Shown here: positions 32,914 through 41,147 of the stretch, in pieces | Layout of the letters: each line of letters starts with the position of its first letter | How positions within the stretch are numbered: position 1 is the stretch's first letter | Source: CAZUMJ01 sp964621605 | Lineage (GTDB): Bacteria; Actinomycetota; Acidimicrobiia; Acidimicrobiales; Iamiaceae | Assembly: GCA_964621605.1 (NCBI GenBank) | Contig: CAZUMJ010000011.1 | Coordinates: forward strand, 1 to 64,000 | Direction of reading: 5' to 3' | DNA length: 64,000 bases | Position numbers and translations under genes: made by a program | Notes under the pieces: generated by a model | Told to the model about the DNA's origin: nothing | Databases searched by the model: none | The model's input: only the letters and a program-made list of their open reading frames with translations

Positions 32914-35028
32914 GTGGTCCCCTCCCACGTGACCGAACAGATCGGGCGGGTGCTGGGCGGCCGGTACCGCCTCGTCGCCCCGGTCGGAGTGGGCCCGTCC
33001 GCCACGGTGTTCCTCGCAGACGACGTGCGCTTGCGCCGTCGTGTCGCGGTGAAGGTGCTGCATCCTTCCCTCGCGGACGACAAGGACTTCCTCCGTCGCC
33101 TCCGCCACGAGGTGCAGACGGCGAGCGTGTTGCGCCACCCCCATCTGCTGACCATCCACGACTGGGGCGACGACCCGACGCCGTACCTGGTGACGGAGTT
33201 CCTCGACGGTGGAAGCCTCCGAGACCTCCTCGACGCAGGTCACCGCCTGAGCCCCTCGCAAGCGCTCCAGGTTGCGCTCCAGGCTGCGCGGGCACTCGAC
33301 TTCGCGCACGGTCGAGGGTTGGTGCATCGCGGCCTCAAGCCCTCAAATGTGCTCTTCGGCTCTGACGACCGCCTGCGGATCGGCGATTTCGGTCTGGCAC
33401 GTGCCCTTGCTGCTGCGGCGTCGACTGAACCCGAGGGCGTGCTCTCGGCGGCGGCGCGCTATGCCTCTCCGGAGCAGGTGCAGGGCGATTCCGTCGACGG
33501 GCGCTCGGACGTGTACTCGCTCGCGCTTGTCGTGGTCGAGGGCTTGACGGGCGTGGTTCCGTTCGCTGCCGACACGGCGCTCGCCACGCTCACCGCCCGC
33601 GTCGATGCGGAGGTCCCGCTCCCTGTCGGGTTGGGTGCGCTCGAAGGCGTGCTGCGTCGCGCCGCTGCTGCGCAGGTGCACGACCGGCTCGACGCCGGCG
33701 AGTTGGTCACCGCGTTGCTCGCTGCCGCCGAGTCGCTCCCAAAGCCGGCGCGCCTTCCACGGTCCGTCCCCGACGTGGGTGACCCGAACGGGGGAGCCGA
33801 CCTCGCCGATCCCACGCTGGTGGTGCTCCCACCCGTCGTGCCGGACGCGCCTGCACACGACGACCTGACCTACGTGGGGATTCCAACCGGCGCGGCGTCG
33901 TCGGTCGACGTGCCGTTCCCATCCGTCGACGGTGGATCGCCCGACCTCGCGTCGAGCGGGCGTGGAACCGACGAGGCGGCTTCGGTCGAGCTCGCGTCAC
34001 AAGAACTCGCGTCACAAGAAGTCGAGTCGAGCACCGCACCGGCGTCGCCGGAGAGCAGTTCGGGTGAGCCCGATACCTCCGACGGCGGGGACGTCGGCCA
34101 GGTCTCCTCGGCAGCGGTGCGCGCGTCGCGCGGGGCACGAGGCGCCAAGATCGCCTGGATCGTGCTCGGGGTGCTGCTCGTCACCTCCTTGGTGGGAGGT
34201 GGGGTCCTGGCTTTCCTGGCCAGTCGGCCACCCCGCCACGCGATTCCTGCGGTCGTCGGTGCGCAGGAGGCCGTGGCCGTCGCCCAGCTGCGCGCCATGG
34301 GGTTCAAGCCGGTGGTGCAACAGCGGCGGCAGGACGGCACCGTGGTCGGTCAGGTGCTCGCCACCAAGCCGGCGCCTGGCGTGACCGTCGCCGAGGGCAC
34401 GCACATCGAGGTGGTCGTGTCCGCCGGCGCCACCCTGGTCGCGCTTCCCGCGGACTTGGTGGGCAAGCCGCTCGCGGACGCGACGAGCGCACTGCAGGGG
34501 CTCGGCCTGTTCGTCGGGCCAACCCAGGAAGCATGGTCCGAGGATGTTGCCGCGGGTTCGGTGATCGGGTTGGCGGACGCCGCCTCAGGTGAGGTCGCGC
34601 GCGGGCAGACGGTCATCCTCGTGGTGTCGCGCGGTCCGCAGCCGCGCACGATCCCGACGCCCGCCGCGGGCACCACCCCAGATGGCGCGTCCGACGCGCT
34701 GCGCAGCCTCGGGCTCGTGCCGGCCACGGTGGAGGTGTTCTCCGACACGGTTCCCGAGGGTCAGCTCGTCGGATATGCGCCCGCCTCGGGAGGGCAGGCT
34801 CCCCGCGGGTCGACGGTGCAGGTCTTGGTCTCGAAGGGCCCCGAGCTGGTGGCGGTGCCGTCGCTCTCTGGTGTGCGCTCGATCGACGACGCGGTCGCCC
34901 GTCTCGAGGCCGCGGGGTTGCAGGCCGGCAATGCGCAGGGGCGTCTGTCAGGCCGCCCGCGAGCGTTCGAGCCCGAAACCGGGACGATGGTGCGCAAGGG
35001 GACCGCGGTCGACATCATCCTGCGCTGA
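32914..35028 (+). CDS. PASTA-domain Ser/Thr kinase-like protein lacking the HRD aspartate
   Basis: A 704-residue membrane protein with the layout of PknB: an N-terminal kinase domain (about 16-280), a Ser/Glu-rich linker, one span (about 412-435, IAWIVLGVLLVTSLVGGGVL) and four extracytoplasmic PASTA repeats that in relatives bind peptidoglycan fragments. The Gly-rich loop VGVGPSATVFLADD, Lys47 in RVAVKVLH and the DFG motif (Asp158 in IGDFGLAR) are intact. The catalytic loop, however, reads LVHRGLKPSN: the catalytic-base aspartate is Gly140 (codon GGC at 33331-33333, one base from GAC). It may be a pseudokinase that binds ATP and signals by binding, or retain weak activity. It is not next to the usual rodA/pbp/phosphatase genes. 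Confidence 0.9.
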   Translation: MVPSHVTEQIGRVLGGRYRLVAPVGVGPSATVFLADDVRLRRRVAVKVLHPSLADDKDFLRRLRHEVQTASVLRHPHLLTIHDWGDDPTPYLVTEFLDGGSLRDLLDAGHRLSPSQALQVALQAARALDFAHGRGLVHRGLKPSNVLFGSDDRLRIGDFGLARALAAAASTEPEGVLSAAARYASPEQVQGDSVDGRSDVYSLALVVVEGLTGVVPFAADTALATLTARVDAEVPLPVGLGALEGVLRRAAAAQVHDRLDAGELVTALLAAAESLPKPARLPRSVPDVGDPNGGADLADPTLVVLPPVVPDAPAHDDLTYVGIPTGAASSVDVPFPSVDGGSPDLASSGRGTDEAASVELASQELASQEVESSTAPASPESSSGEPDTSDGGDVGQVSSAAVRASRGARGAKIAWIVLGVLLVTSLVGGGVLAFLASRPPRHAIPAVVGAQEAVAVAQLRAMGFKPVVQQRRQDGTVVGQVLATKPAPGVTVAEGTHIEVVVSAGATLVALPADLVGKPLADATSALQGLGLFVGPTQEAWSEDVAAGSVIGLADAASGEVARGQTVILVVSRGPQPRTIPTPAAGTTPDGASDALRSLGLVPATVEVFSDTVPEGQLVGYAPASGGQAPRGSTVQVLVSKGPELVAVPSLSGVRSIDDAVARLEAAGLQAGNAQGRLSGRPRAFEPETGTMVRKGTAVDIILR

Positions 35029-35064
35029 GTGCCTCGCTGTCGGCGCCCGGGCGTGCAGACGCGC

Positions 35065-35097
35065 CGACGCCGCCCGGCCGGAGCACAGGCGGCGTCG
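35065..35097. terminator. Bidirectional hairpin between kinase and SCP2 genes
   Basis: CGACGCCGCC at 35065-35074 pairs perfectly with GGCGGCGTCG at 35088-35097 across a 13-base loop. No T-run on either side. It lies between convergent genes. Confidence 0.5.
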
Positions 35098-35120
35098 AGA
35101 GGAGAGCGCTGGAGGTGCCG

Positions 35121-35522
35121 CTAGTCGGTGATCTCCTTGAGGCGGTTCGCCAGCTCGAGCGCGACCGGGTCGGCCGTGCCCTGCATGAGCGCCATCACCT
35201 TGGTCATGTCGCCTGCGATCTGGACCTTGCCGGCCATGAAGGCCTGCATGCCGGCCTGGTTGTTCTGCTCGATGAAGACCTGCTTGGCGGTCTCGTAGTC
35301 CGTCGTGAGCTTGGTCGTCGCCGTGTCGAGATGACCGAGGTCGAGCTCGAGCTCGCCGCCCGTGCTGTCCATGTGCGCGTCGATGCTGCCGTCGCCGAAC
35401 GGAACGCCCGTGATCACCAGGTTGATCTGCACCTGGGCGGGCGGGGTGACGCCCTTGCCTCGGTACTCGTCTTGGATCTTCTTGGCGTCCTGCACCCACT
35501 CGTCGCTAAGGAACTGCGCCAC
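35121..35522 (-). CDS. SCP2 sterol-binding domain protein
   Basis: A 133-residue single-domain protein of the SCP2 lipid-carrier fold. Typical pieces are VQINLVITGVPFGDGSIDAHMD and FMAGKVQIAGDMTKVMALM, the latter matching the hydrophobic-tunnel segment with its G-K-V-x-I-x-G-D pattern. Such proteins bind acyl-CoAs or sterols and are frequent in actinobacteria that degrade lipids. The start is a GTG with GAGGAG six bases upstream. The TetR gene lies 53 bases upstream on the same strand, so both may form one unit. Confidence 0.88.
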   Translation of the reverse strand: MAQFLSDEWVQDAKKIQDEYRGKGVTPPAQVQINLVITGVPFGDGSIDAHMDSTGGELELDLGHLDTATTKLTTDYETAKQVFIEQNNQAGMQAFMAGKVQIAGDMTKVMALMQGTADPVALELANRLKEITD

Positions 35523-35575
35523 CTGCTACTCCTCGGTTCGTGTCGGCGGTGCCGACTGGCTGGATGGATGGGAGG

Positions 35576-36268
35576 TTACTCCCGGTAACCACTGTGTTGC
35601 GATACAGCGGCGTGCTGCGATACCGCGGCCGGGGTCGCGATGACCCGGCGGGCGATCGCTTCGTCTGCCGCCAGCGCGCACACCGCGTAGCGGCCGACGA
35701 ACCGCGCAAGGTCGTCCACGTCCCCTCCGGCGCGACCCGTCCGGTGAAAGTGCGCGTAGTACCCCACTGCTCCGACCACGCCCAGGGCCAGCAGGTGCGG
35801 GTCCTCGGCGCGGATCGTTCCCTCGTCGATGCCGGACTTGATGAGCCGGGCCGTGTCGTCGATGTGGATGTCGGTTCCCTGGCGGAGCACGTCCGCAAAG
35901 CGCTTCTCGAGGTTCTCCACCTCGAGCAACGCGAAGAAGTGCGTGTGGCGAGCCATGTAGCTGACCGATGCCTCGCAGCCACGACGGATCTGCAGGAGCG
36001 GTTCGGCGTCCGGCGGCATGGCAGCAGCCTGCGCGATGCGCAGCTGTTGTCGGTTGTGGACCACCAACTCCTTGAACAGAGCTTCCTTGTTCTCGAAGTA
36101 CCAGTAGAAGAGGCCCTTGGCGACGCCTGCGGCATGGACGATGTCGATGACACGAGTGTCCGCGTAGCCGCGTTCGGCGAAGAGGCTGGCGGCGTGGTCG
36201 AGCAATTGACGCTTGCGCTCGATGCCTTGCGCGGTGAGATGACGATCTTCGGACATCGTGGGGGACAT
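35576..36268 (-). CDS. TetR-family transcriptional regulator
   Basis: A TetR-type repressor of about 230 residues. The N-terminal helix-turn-helix region reads LLDHAASLFAERGYADTRVIDIVHAAGVAKGLFYWYFENKE when taken in pieces: LFAERGYADTRV, then IVHAAGVAKGLFYWYF. The C-terminal ligand-binding domain is divergent, so the ligand is unknown. The C-terminus carries a short repeat (AAVSQH twice). The start may be the ATG at 36268 or at 36256; neither has a strong ribosome site. A perfect 16-bp palindrome (36280-36295) lies 11 bases upstream and is its likely operator. Neighbouring SCP2 and esterase genes hint at lipid metabolism (inference). Confidence 0.9.
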   Translation of the reverse strand: MSPTMSEDRHLTAQGIERKRQLLDHAASLFAERGYADTRVIDIVHAAGVAKGLFYWYFENKEALFKELVVHNRQQLRIAQAAAMPPDAEPLLQIRRGCEASVSYMARHTHFFALLEVENLEKRFADVLRQGTDIHIDDTARLIKSGIDEGTIRAEDPHLLALGVVGAVGYYAHFHRTGRAGGDVDDLARFVGRYAVCALAADEAIARRVIATPAAVSQHAAVSQHSGYRE

Positions 36269-36279
36269 CTTGGTGTGAC

Positions 36280-36295
36280 TTGACCGGCCGGTCAA
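36280..36295. promoter_or_regulatory. Palindromic putative TetR operator
   Basis: TTGACCGGCCGGTCAA is a perfect 16-bp palindrome just upstream of the tetR gene. Its first half supplies a TTGACC -35-like hexamer on either strand, so binding would block transcription of tetR and perhaps of the divergent esterase gene. Confidence 0.65.
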
Positions 36296-36376
36296 TGCAC
36301 CTTGAGGTGCGGCTCGAACTTGTCGAGTCCGCAGGGCGTCTCGGGTCGACGGCAGCGCGCAGGCGATATGGCGCGG

Positions 36377-36382
36377 TACCGT
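36377..36382 (+). promoter_or_regulatory. -10 box of the esterase gene
   Basis: TACCGT with 8 bases to the ATG at 36391. The putative TetR operator lies about 80 bases upstream. Confidence 0.5.
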
Positions 36383-36390
36383 GACCCGCC

Positions 36391-37149
36391 ATGACCACAC
36401 CGATCATGGCTGGCGCCGAACCGTGGACCTCGCCGAGCGGTGGGCCGAACGGGGTGCTGGTGCTCCACGGCTTCACCGGTAACCCGCATTCGATGCGCCC
36501 CCTGGCCGAGGCCTTTGCCGCAGCAGGCTTTGCCGTCGAGCTTCCGTTGCTCCCCGGGCATGGCACCACGGTGGAAGACATGCTGCCGACGACGTTCGCC
36601 GACTGGTCTGCCGCGGCCGACGCTGCGCTGGCACGACTCGCGGCGCGTGCCGACAAGCTGGTCGTGGCGGGCCTGTCGATGGGCGGCACCCTCACCGCGT
36701 GGTTGGCCGGTCGGCACCCTGAGTTGGCCGGCGTCGTCTTCGTCAATGCGCTCGTCGACGAGCCCGATGGGGCACGCGAGTTCGTGCAGGCACTGCTCGA
36801 CGCAGGCGAGACCCTCATGGACGCCATCGGGTCCGACATCGCGGACCCGGACGTGAAAGAGCTGGCCTACGACAAGACGCCCATCGCCCCGCTCGCATCG
36901 CTGTTCGGGGTGGTGGACGAGGTGCACGAGGGCCTCGGCCGAGTGACCTGTCCGGTGCTCGTCTTCACCAGCCCGCAGGATCACGTCGTGCCGCCCACCA
37001 ACAGCGACACGATCGCGTCGCTCGTGCAGGGGCCCGTCGAGCGGGTGTCGCTCGATCGCAGCTTCCACGTGGCGACGCTCGATTACGACCGTGCACTGAT
37101 CGAGGAGCGTTCCGTCGCGTTCGCACGCGAGGTGACCGGCCAGCCCTGA
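36391..37149 (+). CDS. Alpha/beta hydrolase (Est30-like carboxylesterase / monoacylglycerol lipase)
   Basis: A 252-residue serine hydrolase of the Est30/monoacylglycerol-lipase group. The oxyanion segment is VLVLHGFTGNPHSM, followed by LPLLPGHGTTVEDM with the GHG motif. The nucleophile serine is in VAGLSMGGTLTAW, the acid in VFTSPQDHVVPP and the histidine in SFHVATLDYDRA, all in the right order. It probably cleaves short- or medium-chain esters or monoglycerides in the cytoplasm; there is no signal peptide. It is divergent from the TetR gene, which may control it. Confidence 0.88.
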   Translation: MTTPIMAGAEPWTSPSGGPNGVLVLHGFTGNPHSMRPLAEAFAAAGFAVELPLLPGHGTTVEDMLPTTFADWSAAADAALARLAARADKLVVAGLSMGGTLTAWLAGRHPELAGVVFVNALVDEPDGAREFVQALLDAGETLMDAIGSDIADPDVKELAYDKTPIAPLASLFGVVDEVHEGLGRVTCPVLVFTSPQDHVVPPTNSDTIASLVQGPVERVSLDRSFHVATLDYDRALIEERSVAFAREVTGQP

Positions 37150-37227
37150 CCCGGCGCGCGGCCCGTGGGAGGTCAGCCCCCGGCCGTGACCTGCGCACCG
37201 CATGGATGGCGCCCCGTGGGGACGCCC

Positions 37228-37233
37228 TAGCAT
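37228..37233 (+). promoter_or_regulatory. -10 box of gatCAB
   Basis: TAGCAT with 7 bases to the ATG at 37241. It favours this gatC start over the in-frame ATG at 37202. Confidence 0.55.
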
Positions 37234-37240
37234 CGGGCTC

Positions 37241-37543
37241 ATGCCCGAACGGATTTCGCGCGACGCGGTCGCGCACGTTGCGCGCCTCGCCTACCTGTCT
37301 TTGAGCGAGGACGAGCTCGATACCTTCACCACACAGCTCGGCGACGTGCTCGATCATGCGGCTGACGTGGAAGCACTCGACCTCGCAGAGGTGGCTCCAA
37401 CGACGCACCCGTACACGCTGCGCAACGTGTTGCGGCGCGACGAGGTCGGCCCGACGCTCGACCGGGACGAGGTGCTGGCCCAAGCACCGCACGCCGAGGG
37501 CGAGCGCTTCTCCGTGCCGGCGATCCTGGGTGAAGCGCCGTGA
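37241..37543 (+). CDS. gatC: Asp-tRNA(Asn)/Glu-tRNA(Gln) amidotransferase subunit C
   Basis: The 100-residue GatC wraps around GatA and GatB and stabilises the transamidosome. The family opening ERISRDAVAHVARLAYLSLSEDE and the later LDLAEVAPTTHPYTLRNVLRRDEV are typical. Its stop overlaps the gatA GTG as GTGA. Presence of GatCAB shows that Gln-tRNA and/or Asn-tRNA is made by the indirect route in this organism. Confidence 0.93.
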   Translation: MPERISRDAVAHVARLAYLSLSEDELDTFTTQLGDVLDHAADVEALDLAEVAPTTHPYTLRNVLRRDEVGPTLDRDEVLAQAPHAEGERFSVPAILGEAP

Positions 37544-38973
37544 GCACCCACGACACGACCGCCGCCGGCACGGCCGCCGCAGTCCGAGCGGGTGAGCTTC
37601 GGGCGCTCGATGTGCTCGAGGGCTACCTGGGCCAGATCGCCGCGCGCGAGCGCGATGTCCACGCGTTCAACCTCGTCACCGCAGACGCTGCCCGTGCCTC
37701 GGCTGCGGCCGTCGACGCGGCCGTGGAGGGCGGGCGCGACCCGGGCCCGCTGGCCGGGGTCCCCGTCGCGGTGAAGGACAACCTCTGCACCCGGGGGGTC
37801 CCGACCACCTGCTCGTCGAAGATCCTCGAGGGGTGGTGCCCCCCCTACGACGCGACCGTGGTGCGCTTGCTCGCCGAAGCGGGAGCGGTCGTGGTGGGCA
37901 AGACGAACCTCGACGAGTTCGCCATGGGTTCTTCTACCGAGAACTCGGCGTTCGGCCCGACGCGCAACCCGCACGACCTGGACCGCGTGCCGGGTGGCTC
38001 GAGCGGGGGGAGCGCTGCGGCGGTTGCAGCGGGGTTCGCCCCGCTCGCCCTCGGTTCCGATACCGGCGGGTCGATTCGCCAGCCCGCCGCGCTGTGCGGC
38101 GTCGTCGGCGTGAAGCCCACCTACGGGCTCGTGAGCAGGTATGGGCTCGTCGCGTTCGCTTCCAGCCTCGACCAGGTCGGGCCGTTCGCGCGCACCGTGG
38201 CCGATGCTGCGCTGCTGCTCGACGTCATCGCGGGCCACGATCCGCACGACTCGACCTCGATCCCCGTGGACCCACCGCCGGTGCGCGCACACCTCGACGA
38301 CGGGGTCGCCGGCCTACGGGTGGGCATCGTGCGGGAGCTCATGGCCGAGGGCATCGCCCCCGACGTGGCAGGACGCGTCCGTGCGGCTGCGGACGCGTTG
38401 GCGGCTGCCGGTGCAGAGGTGGTCGAGGTGTCCGTGCCGGCGGTTGCCTACGGCCTTTCCGCGTATTACCTCATCGCCCCGGCCGAGGCATCGAGCAACC
38501 TGGCTCGCTTCGACGGTGTGCGCTACGGGCTTCGGGTCGATGCGCCTACGACCGCCGAGATGATGGTCGCGACCCGCACCGCGGGCTTCGGCCCTGAGGT
38601 GAAGCGTCGCATCATGCTCGGCACCTACGCCCTCTCGGCGGGCTACTACGACGCGTACTACGGCAAGGCGCAGAAGGTCCGAACGCTCATCTGCAACGAC
38701 TTCGCCGCGGCCTACGAACGGGTGGACGTGCTCCTCAGCCCGACGACCCCGACGACGGCGTTCCCGCTCGGCGCCAAGACGGTCGATCCGCTGACGATGT
38801 ACCTCAACGACGTCTGCACGATTCCCACCAACCTCGCCGGGCATCCCGCCATGTCGGTGCCGTTCGGGTCCGGCGACGATGGTCTCCCGGTCGGGGTGCA
38901 GGTCCTCGCTCCTGCGCTCGGCGAGGTGGACATGTTCCGAGCGGCGGCCGTCTTGGAAGGAGCAGCGTCGTGA
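37540..38973 (+). CDS. gatA: Asp-tRNA(Asn)/Glu-tRNA(Gln) amidotransferase subunit A
   Basis: GatA is the amidase that frees ammonia from glutamine for GatB. The 477-residue protein has the full Ser-cisSer-Lys triad: Lys79 in VAVKDN, cis-Ser154 in PGGSSGGSA and nucleophile Ser178 in GSDTGGSIRQPA, at the same numbers as in Staphylococcus aureus GatA. The glutamine-site segment (YYDAYYGKAQKVRT) is present. It overlaps both neighbours by GTGA quartets, giving strict stoichiometric coupling. Confidence 0.97.
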   Translation: MSTHDTTAAGTAAAVRAGELRALDVLEGYLGQIAARERDVHAFNLVTADAARASAAAVDAAVEGGRDPGPLAGVPVAVKDNLCTRGVPTTCSSKILEGWCPPYDATVVRLLAEAGAVVVGKTNLDEFAMGSSTENSAFGPTRNPHDLDRVPGGSSGGSAAAVAAGFAPLALGSDTGGSIRQPAALCGVVGVKPTYGLVSRYGLVAFASSLDQVGPFARTVADAALLLDVIAGHDPHDSTSIPVDPPPVRAHLDDGVAGLRVGIVRELMAEGIAPDVAGRVRAAADALAAAGAEVVEVSVPAVAYGLSAYYLIAPAEASSNLARFDGVRYGLRVDAPTTAEMMVATRTAGFGPEVKRRIMLGTYALSAGYYDAYYGKAQKVRTLICNDFAAAYERVDVLLSPTTPTTAFPLGAKTVDPLTMYLNDVCTIPTNLAGHPAMSVPFGSGDDGLPVGVQVLAPALGEVDMFRAAAVLEGAAS

Positions 38974-40409
38974 CCGAGCTTCCCGGTGGCTATCAGTTGG
39001 TGTGCGGGCTCGAGGTCCACGCCGAGCTCGCGACCGCGACGAAGATGTTCTCGGCGGCTCCGAACGCGTTCGGCGATGAGCCCAACACGAACATCGACCC
39101 TGTGACGCTCGGGCTGCCCGGGTCGCTCCCGGTGCTGAACGAGAAGGCCGTGGAGCTCGCGATCCGCCTGGGTCTGGCGCTGCACTGCACCGTGCAGCCG
39201 TCGGTGTTCGCGCGGAAGAACTACTTCTACCCGGACATGCCGAAAGACTTCCAGATCAGCCAGTACGACCGACCGATCGACGTCGACGGCTGGTTGGAGC
39301 TGCCCTCTGGTGAGCGCATCGGGGTCGAGCGCGCCCATCTCGAGGAGGACACCGGCAAGTCGACGCACGTCGGCGGGAGCGGACGCATCCACGGCGCGTC
39401 TCACTCGCTGGTGGACTACAACCGGGCGGGCGTTCCCCTGCTCGAGATCGTGAGTCGTCCCGACATCCGCACGTCTGAGCAGGCCCGGGCATACGTCTCG
39501 GAGCTGCGGGCAATCCTGGTCGCTACGGGCGTCTCGGACGGGAAGATGGAGGAGGGGTCGCTGCGCGTCGACGCGAACGTGTCGGTGCACCGCCCGGGCG
39601 AGCCGTTCGGGACACGCTGCGAGATCAAGAACCTCAACTCGTTGCGCTCGCTCGGTCGAGCGATCGACTACGAGGCACGCCGTCAGGTCGAGGCGATCGA
39701 GGCGGGCGAGACGATCCGTCAAGAGACCCGTCACTGGAACGAGAACGACGGTCGAACCTCGACGATGCGCGTCAAGGAAGACGCCGACGACTACCGCTAC
39801 TTCCCCGAGCCCGACCTGGTGCCCCTCGAGCCGAGCGCCGAGTGGATCGAGTCCATCCGCGCGGCCCTCCCCGCCCTGCCGGCCGAGCGTCGGGCTGCGC
39901 TCGCCGAGGCGGCAGGGGTGAGCGGCGCAACGGAGTCGGTCGTGGTCATCGTGGAGCGAGGTCTCGACGAGTTCGTGCTCGCAGCGCTCTCGCTGGGCGC
40001 CGACCCGGCGCGCACGCTGGTGCACGTGGAGCAGAACGTCCCGGTGGATGGGCCAGGTTCGCTCGACGCCGGGGGACTTGCCGCGCTCGTCGTCCTCGAG
40101 ACAGCGGGGGACCTCACCCCGACGCAGGCCAAGCAGGTGCTCGCTGCGTTGGTCGCGGATGGTGGTGACCCTGCCAGCGTCGCCAAGGCCATGGGGTTCG
40201 AGGCGATGGCGCAGGACGCCCTGGCCGACGCCGTCGACGCGGTGATCGCGGCTGCGCCGCAGGAGTGGGAGCGATTCTGCGCCGGCGATGAGAAGGCGCG
40301 CGGAAAGCTCACGGGTTTCTTCGTCGGACAGGTCATGAAGGCAACGCGCGGTCAGGCCGATGGAGGGGCCGTCACGCGCCTGCTCATGGCGCGCAGCACC
40401 GAGAGCTGA
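38970..40409 (+). CDS. gatB: Asp-tRNA(Asn)/Glu-tRNA(Gln) amidotransferase subunit B
   Basis: GatB binds the mischarged tRNA, activates its side chain with ATP and amidates it with ammonia from GatA. The 479-residue protein begins with the cradle domain (YQLVCGLEVHAELATATKMF), with YFYPDMPKDFQISQYD and GIERAHLEEDTGKS-like segments (here GVERAHLEEDTGKSTH), then the helical domain and the C-terminal tail domain (LTGFFVGQVMKATRGQADGG) that recognises the tRNA elbow. Length and motifs are standard. A 41-base gap separates it from the lipoprotein gene. Confidence 0.97.
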   Translation: MTELPGGYQLVCGLEVHAELATATKMFSAAPNAFGDEPNTNIDPVTLGLPGSLPVLNEKAVELAIRLGLALHCTVQPSVFARKNYFYPDMPKDFQISQYDRPIDVDGWLELPSGERIGVERAHLEEDTGKSTHVGGSGRIHGASHSLVDYNRAGVPLLEIVSRPDIRTSEQARAYVSELRAILVATGVSDGKMEEGSLRVDANVSVHRPGEPFGTRCEIKNLNSLRSLGRAIDYEARRQVEAIEAGETIRQETRHWNENDGRTSTMRVKEDADDYRYFPEPDLVPLEPSAEWIESIRAALPALPAERRAALAEAAGVSGATESVVVIVERGLDEFVLAALSLGADPARTLVHVEQNVPVDGPGSLDAGGLAALVVLETAGDLTPTQAKQVLAALVADGGDPASVAKAMGFEAMAQDALADAVDAVIAAAPQEWERFCAGDEKARGKLTGFFVGQVMKATRGQADGGAVTRLLMARSTES

Positions 40410-40412
40410 CGC

Positions 40413-40418
40413 TACGCT
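40413..40418 (+). promoter_or_regulatory. Putative -10 box of the repeat lipoprotein gene
   Basis: TACGCT just after gatB. It would give a leader of about 26 bases carrying the GGAAAGG ribosome site. Confidence 0.4.
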
Positions 40419-40450
40419 TTCGCATCTTTACCGTTCGGAAAGGCGGGCAC

Positions 40451-41026
40451 ATGGAATCCACTCGTACGTCGTCGCACACCTCGCGTCGCCGCGGGGCGCT
40501 CATCGCCGCGCTGCTGGCCCTCACCTTGTTCACCGCTGGCTGTGGCACCAAGGCCGAGAAGGCCGTCGGCAAGACCAGCGACACCGCAAAGACGTCCGAC
40601 ACCGGCAAGACCTCCGACACGGGCAAGACGTCGGACTCCGACGACACCGGCAAGACCTCTGATTCGTCCGACTCGTTCGACAGCTTCGACTCGTTCGACA
40701 GCCTCGACTCGTTCGACAGCTTCGACTCGTTCGACTCGGGGGACACCGAGGACACCGGTTCTTCGGACGACACGGGCTCGACCGACGGTCAGTGGCCGGA
40801 GGAAGCTCGTACAGGCTTCGTGACCTCGTGCGTCAATGCCGGATCGGGCGTCGCCAGCATCCGCGACATCTGCGAGTGCGCGCTGCGCGCGCTGGAGCCG
40901 CAGCTCACCGTTGCCGACATCGTGCGCTACAGCGATGCTGACAGCTCCGGTGCCGACGTGTCCGACATCAAGGCGAAGATCACCAAGGCGTCGCAGGAGT
41001 GCGCCGCCGATCCGTCGTCGCACTAG
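40451..41026 (+). CDS. Lipoprotein with KTSDTG and SFD repeats
   Basis: A 191-residue exported lipoprotein. The signal peptide ends in lipobox LFTAGC (Cys31). Residues about 41-97 are low-complexity: five units related to KTSDTG, then a run of SFD/SLD triplets (SDSFDSFDSFDSLDSFD), then SGDTEDTG and Ser/Asp/Thr. This would form a long, highly acidic, flexible stalk. The C-terminal domain (about 110-185) has four cysteines (TSCVNAG, ICECALRAL, SQECAAD) that could form disulfides after export. GGAAAGG lies 6 bases before the ATG. No close family is recognised; a calcium-binding or wall-spanning role is possible but unproven. Confidence 0.75.
   Translation: MESTRTSSHTSRRRGALIAALLALTLFTAGCGTKAEKAVGKTSDTAKTSDTGKTSDTGKTSDSDDTGKTSDSSDSFDSFDSFDSLDSFDSFDSFDSGDTEDTGSSDDTGSTDGQWPEEARTGFVTSCVNAGSGVASIRDICECALRALEPQLTVADIVRYSDADSSGADVSDIKAKITKASQECAADPSSH
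40571..40740. repeat. In-gene tandem repeats (18-bp and 9-bp based units)
   Basis: The first part repeats an 18-bp unit of the type AAGACGTCCGACACCGGC; the second repeats GACTCGTTCGACAGCTTC with a 9-bp internal period. The units stay in frame and encode the stalk of the lipoprotein. Such a tract is prone to length change by slippage. Confidence 0.8.
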
Positions 41027-41035
41027 TGCACGTGT

Positions 41036-41070
41036 GTAGGTGGCATCGGGCTGTGTCCGATGCCACCTAC
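41036..41070 (+). terminator. 14-bp hairpin between lipoprotein and exporter genes
   Basis: GTAGGTGGCATCGG (41036-41049) pairs perfectly with CCGATGCCACCTAC (41057-41070) over a 7-base loop. No T-run follows. It is the most stable hairpin between these genes and probably terminates the gatCAB/lipoprotein transcript. Confidence 0.7.
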
Positions 41071-41147
41071 AAGACGCGTGAGTTTCGATACTCCAGCGTT
41101 CTACCCTGAGAGGCGTTCGCCGTTCGGGTAGGAGCTGGAGGTCCGCG

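Noticed and set aside
40412..41023. Minus-strand frame with VERVEAVERVEA repeats
   Set aside because: It is the mirror of the lipoprotein repeat tract; the plus strand has a signal peptide, lipobox and ribosome site.
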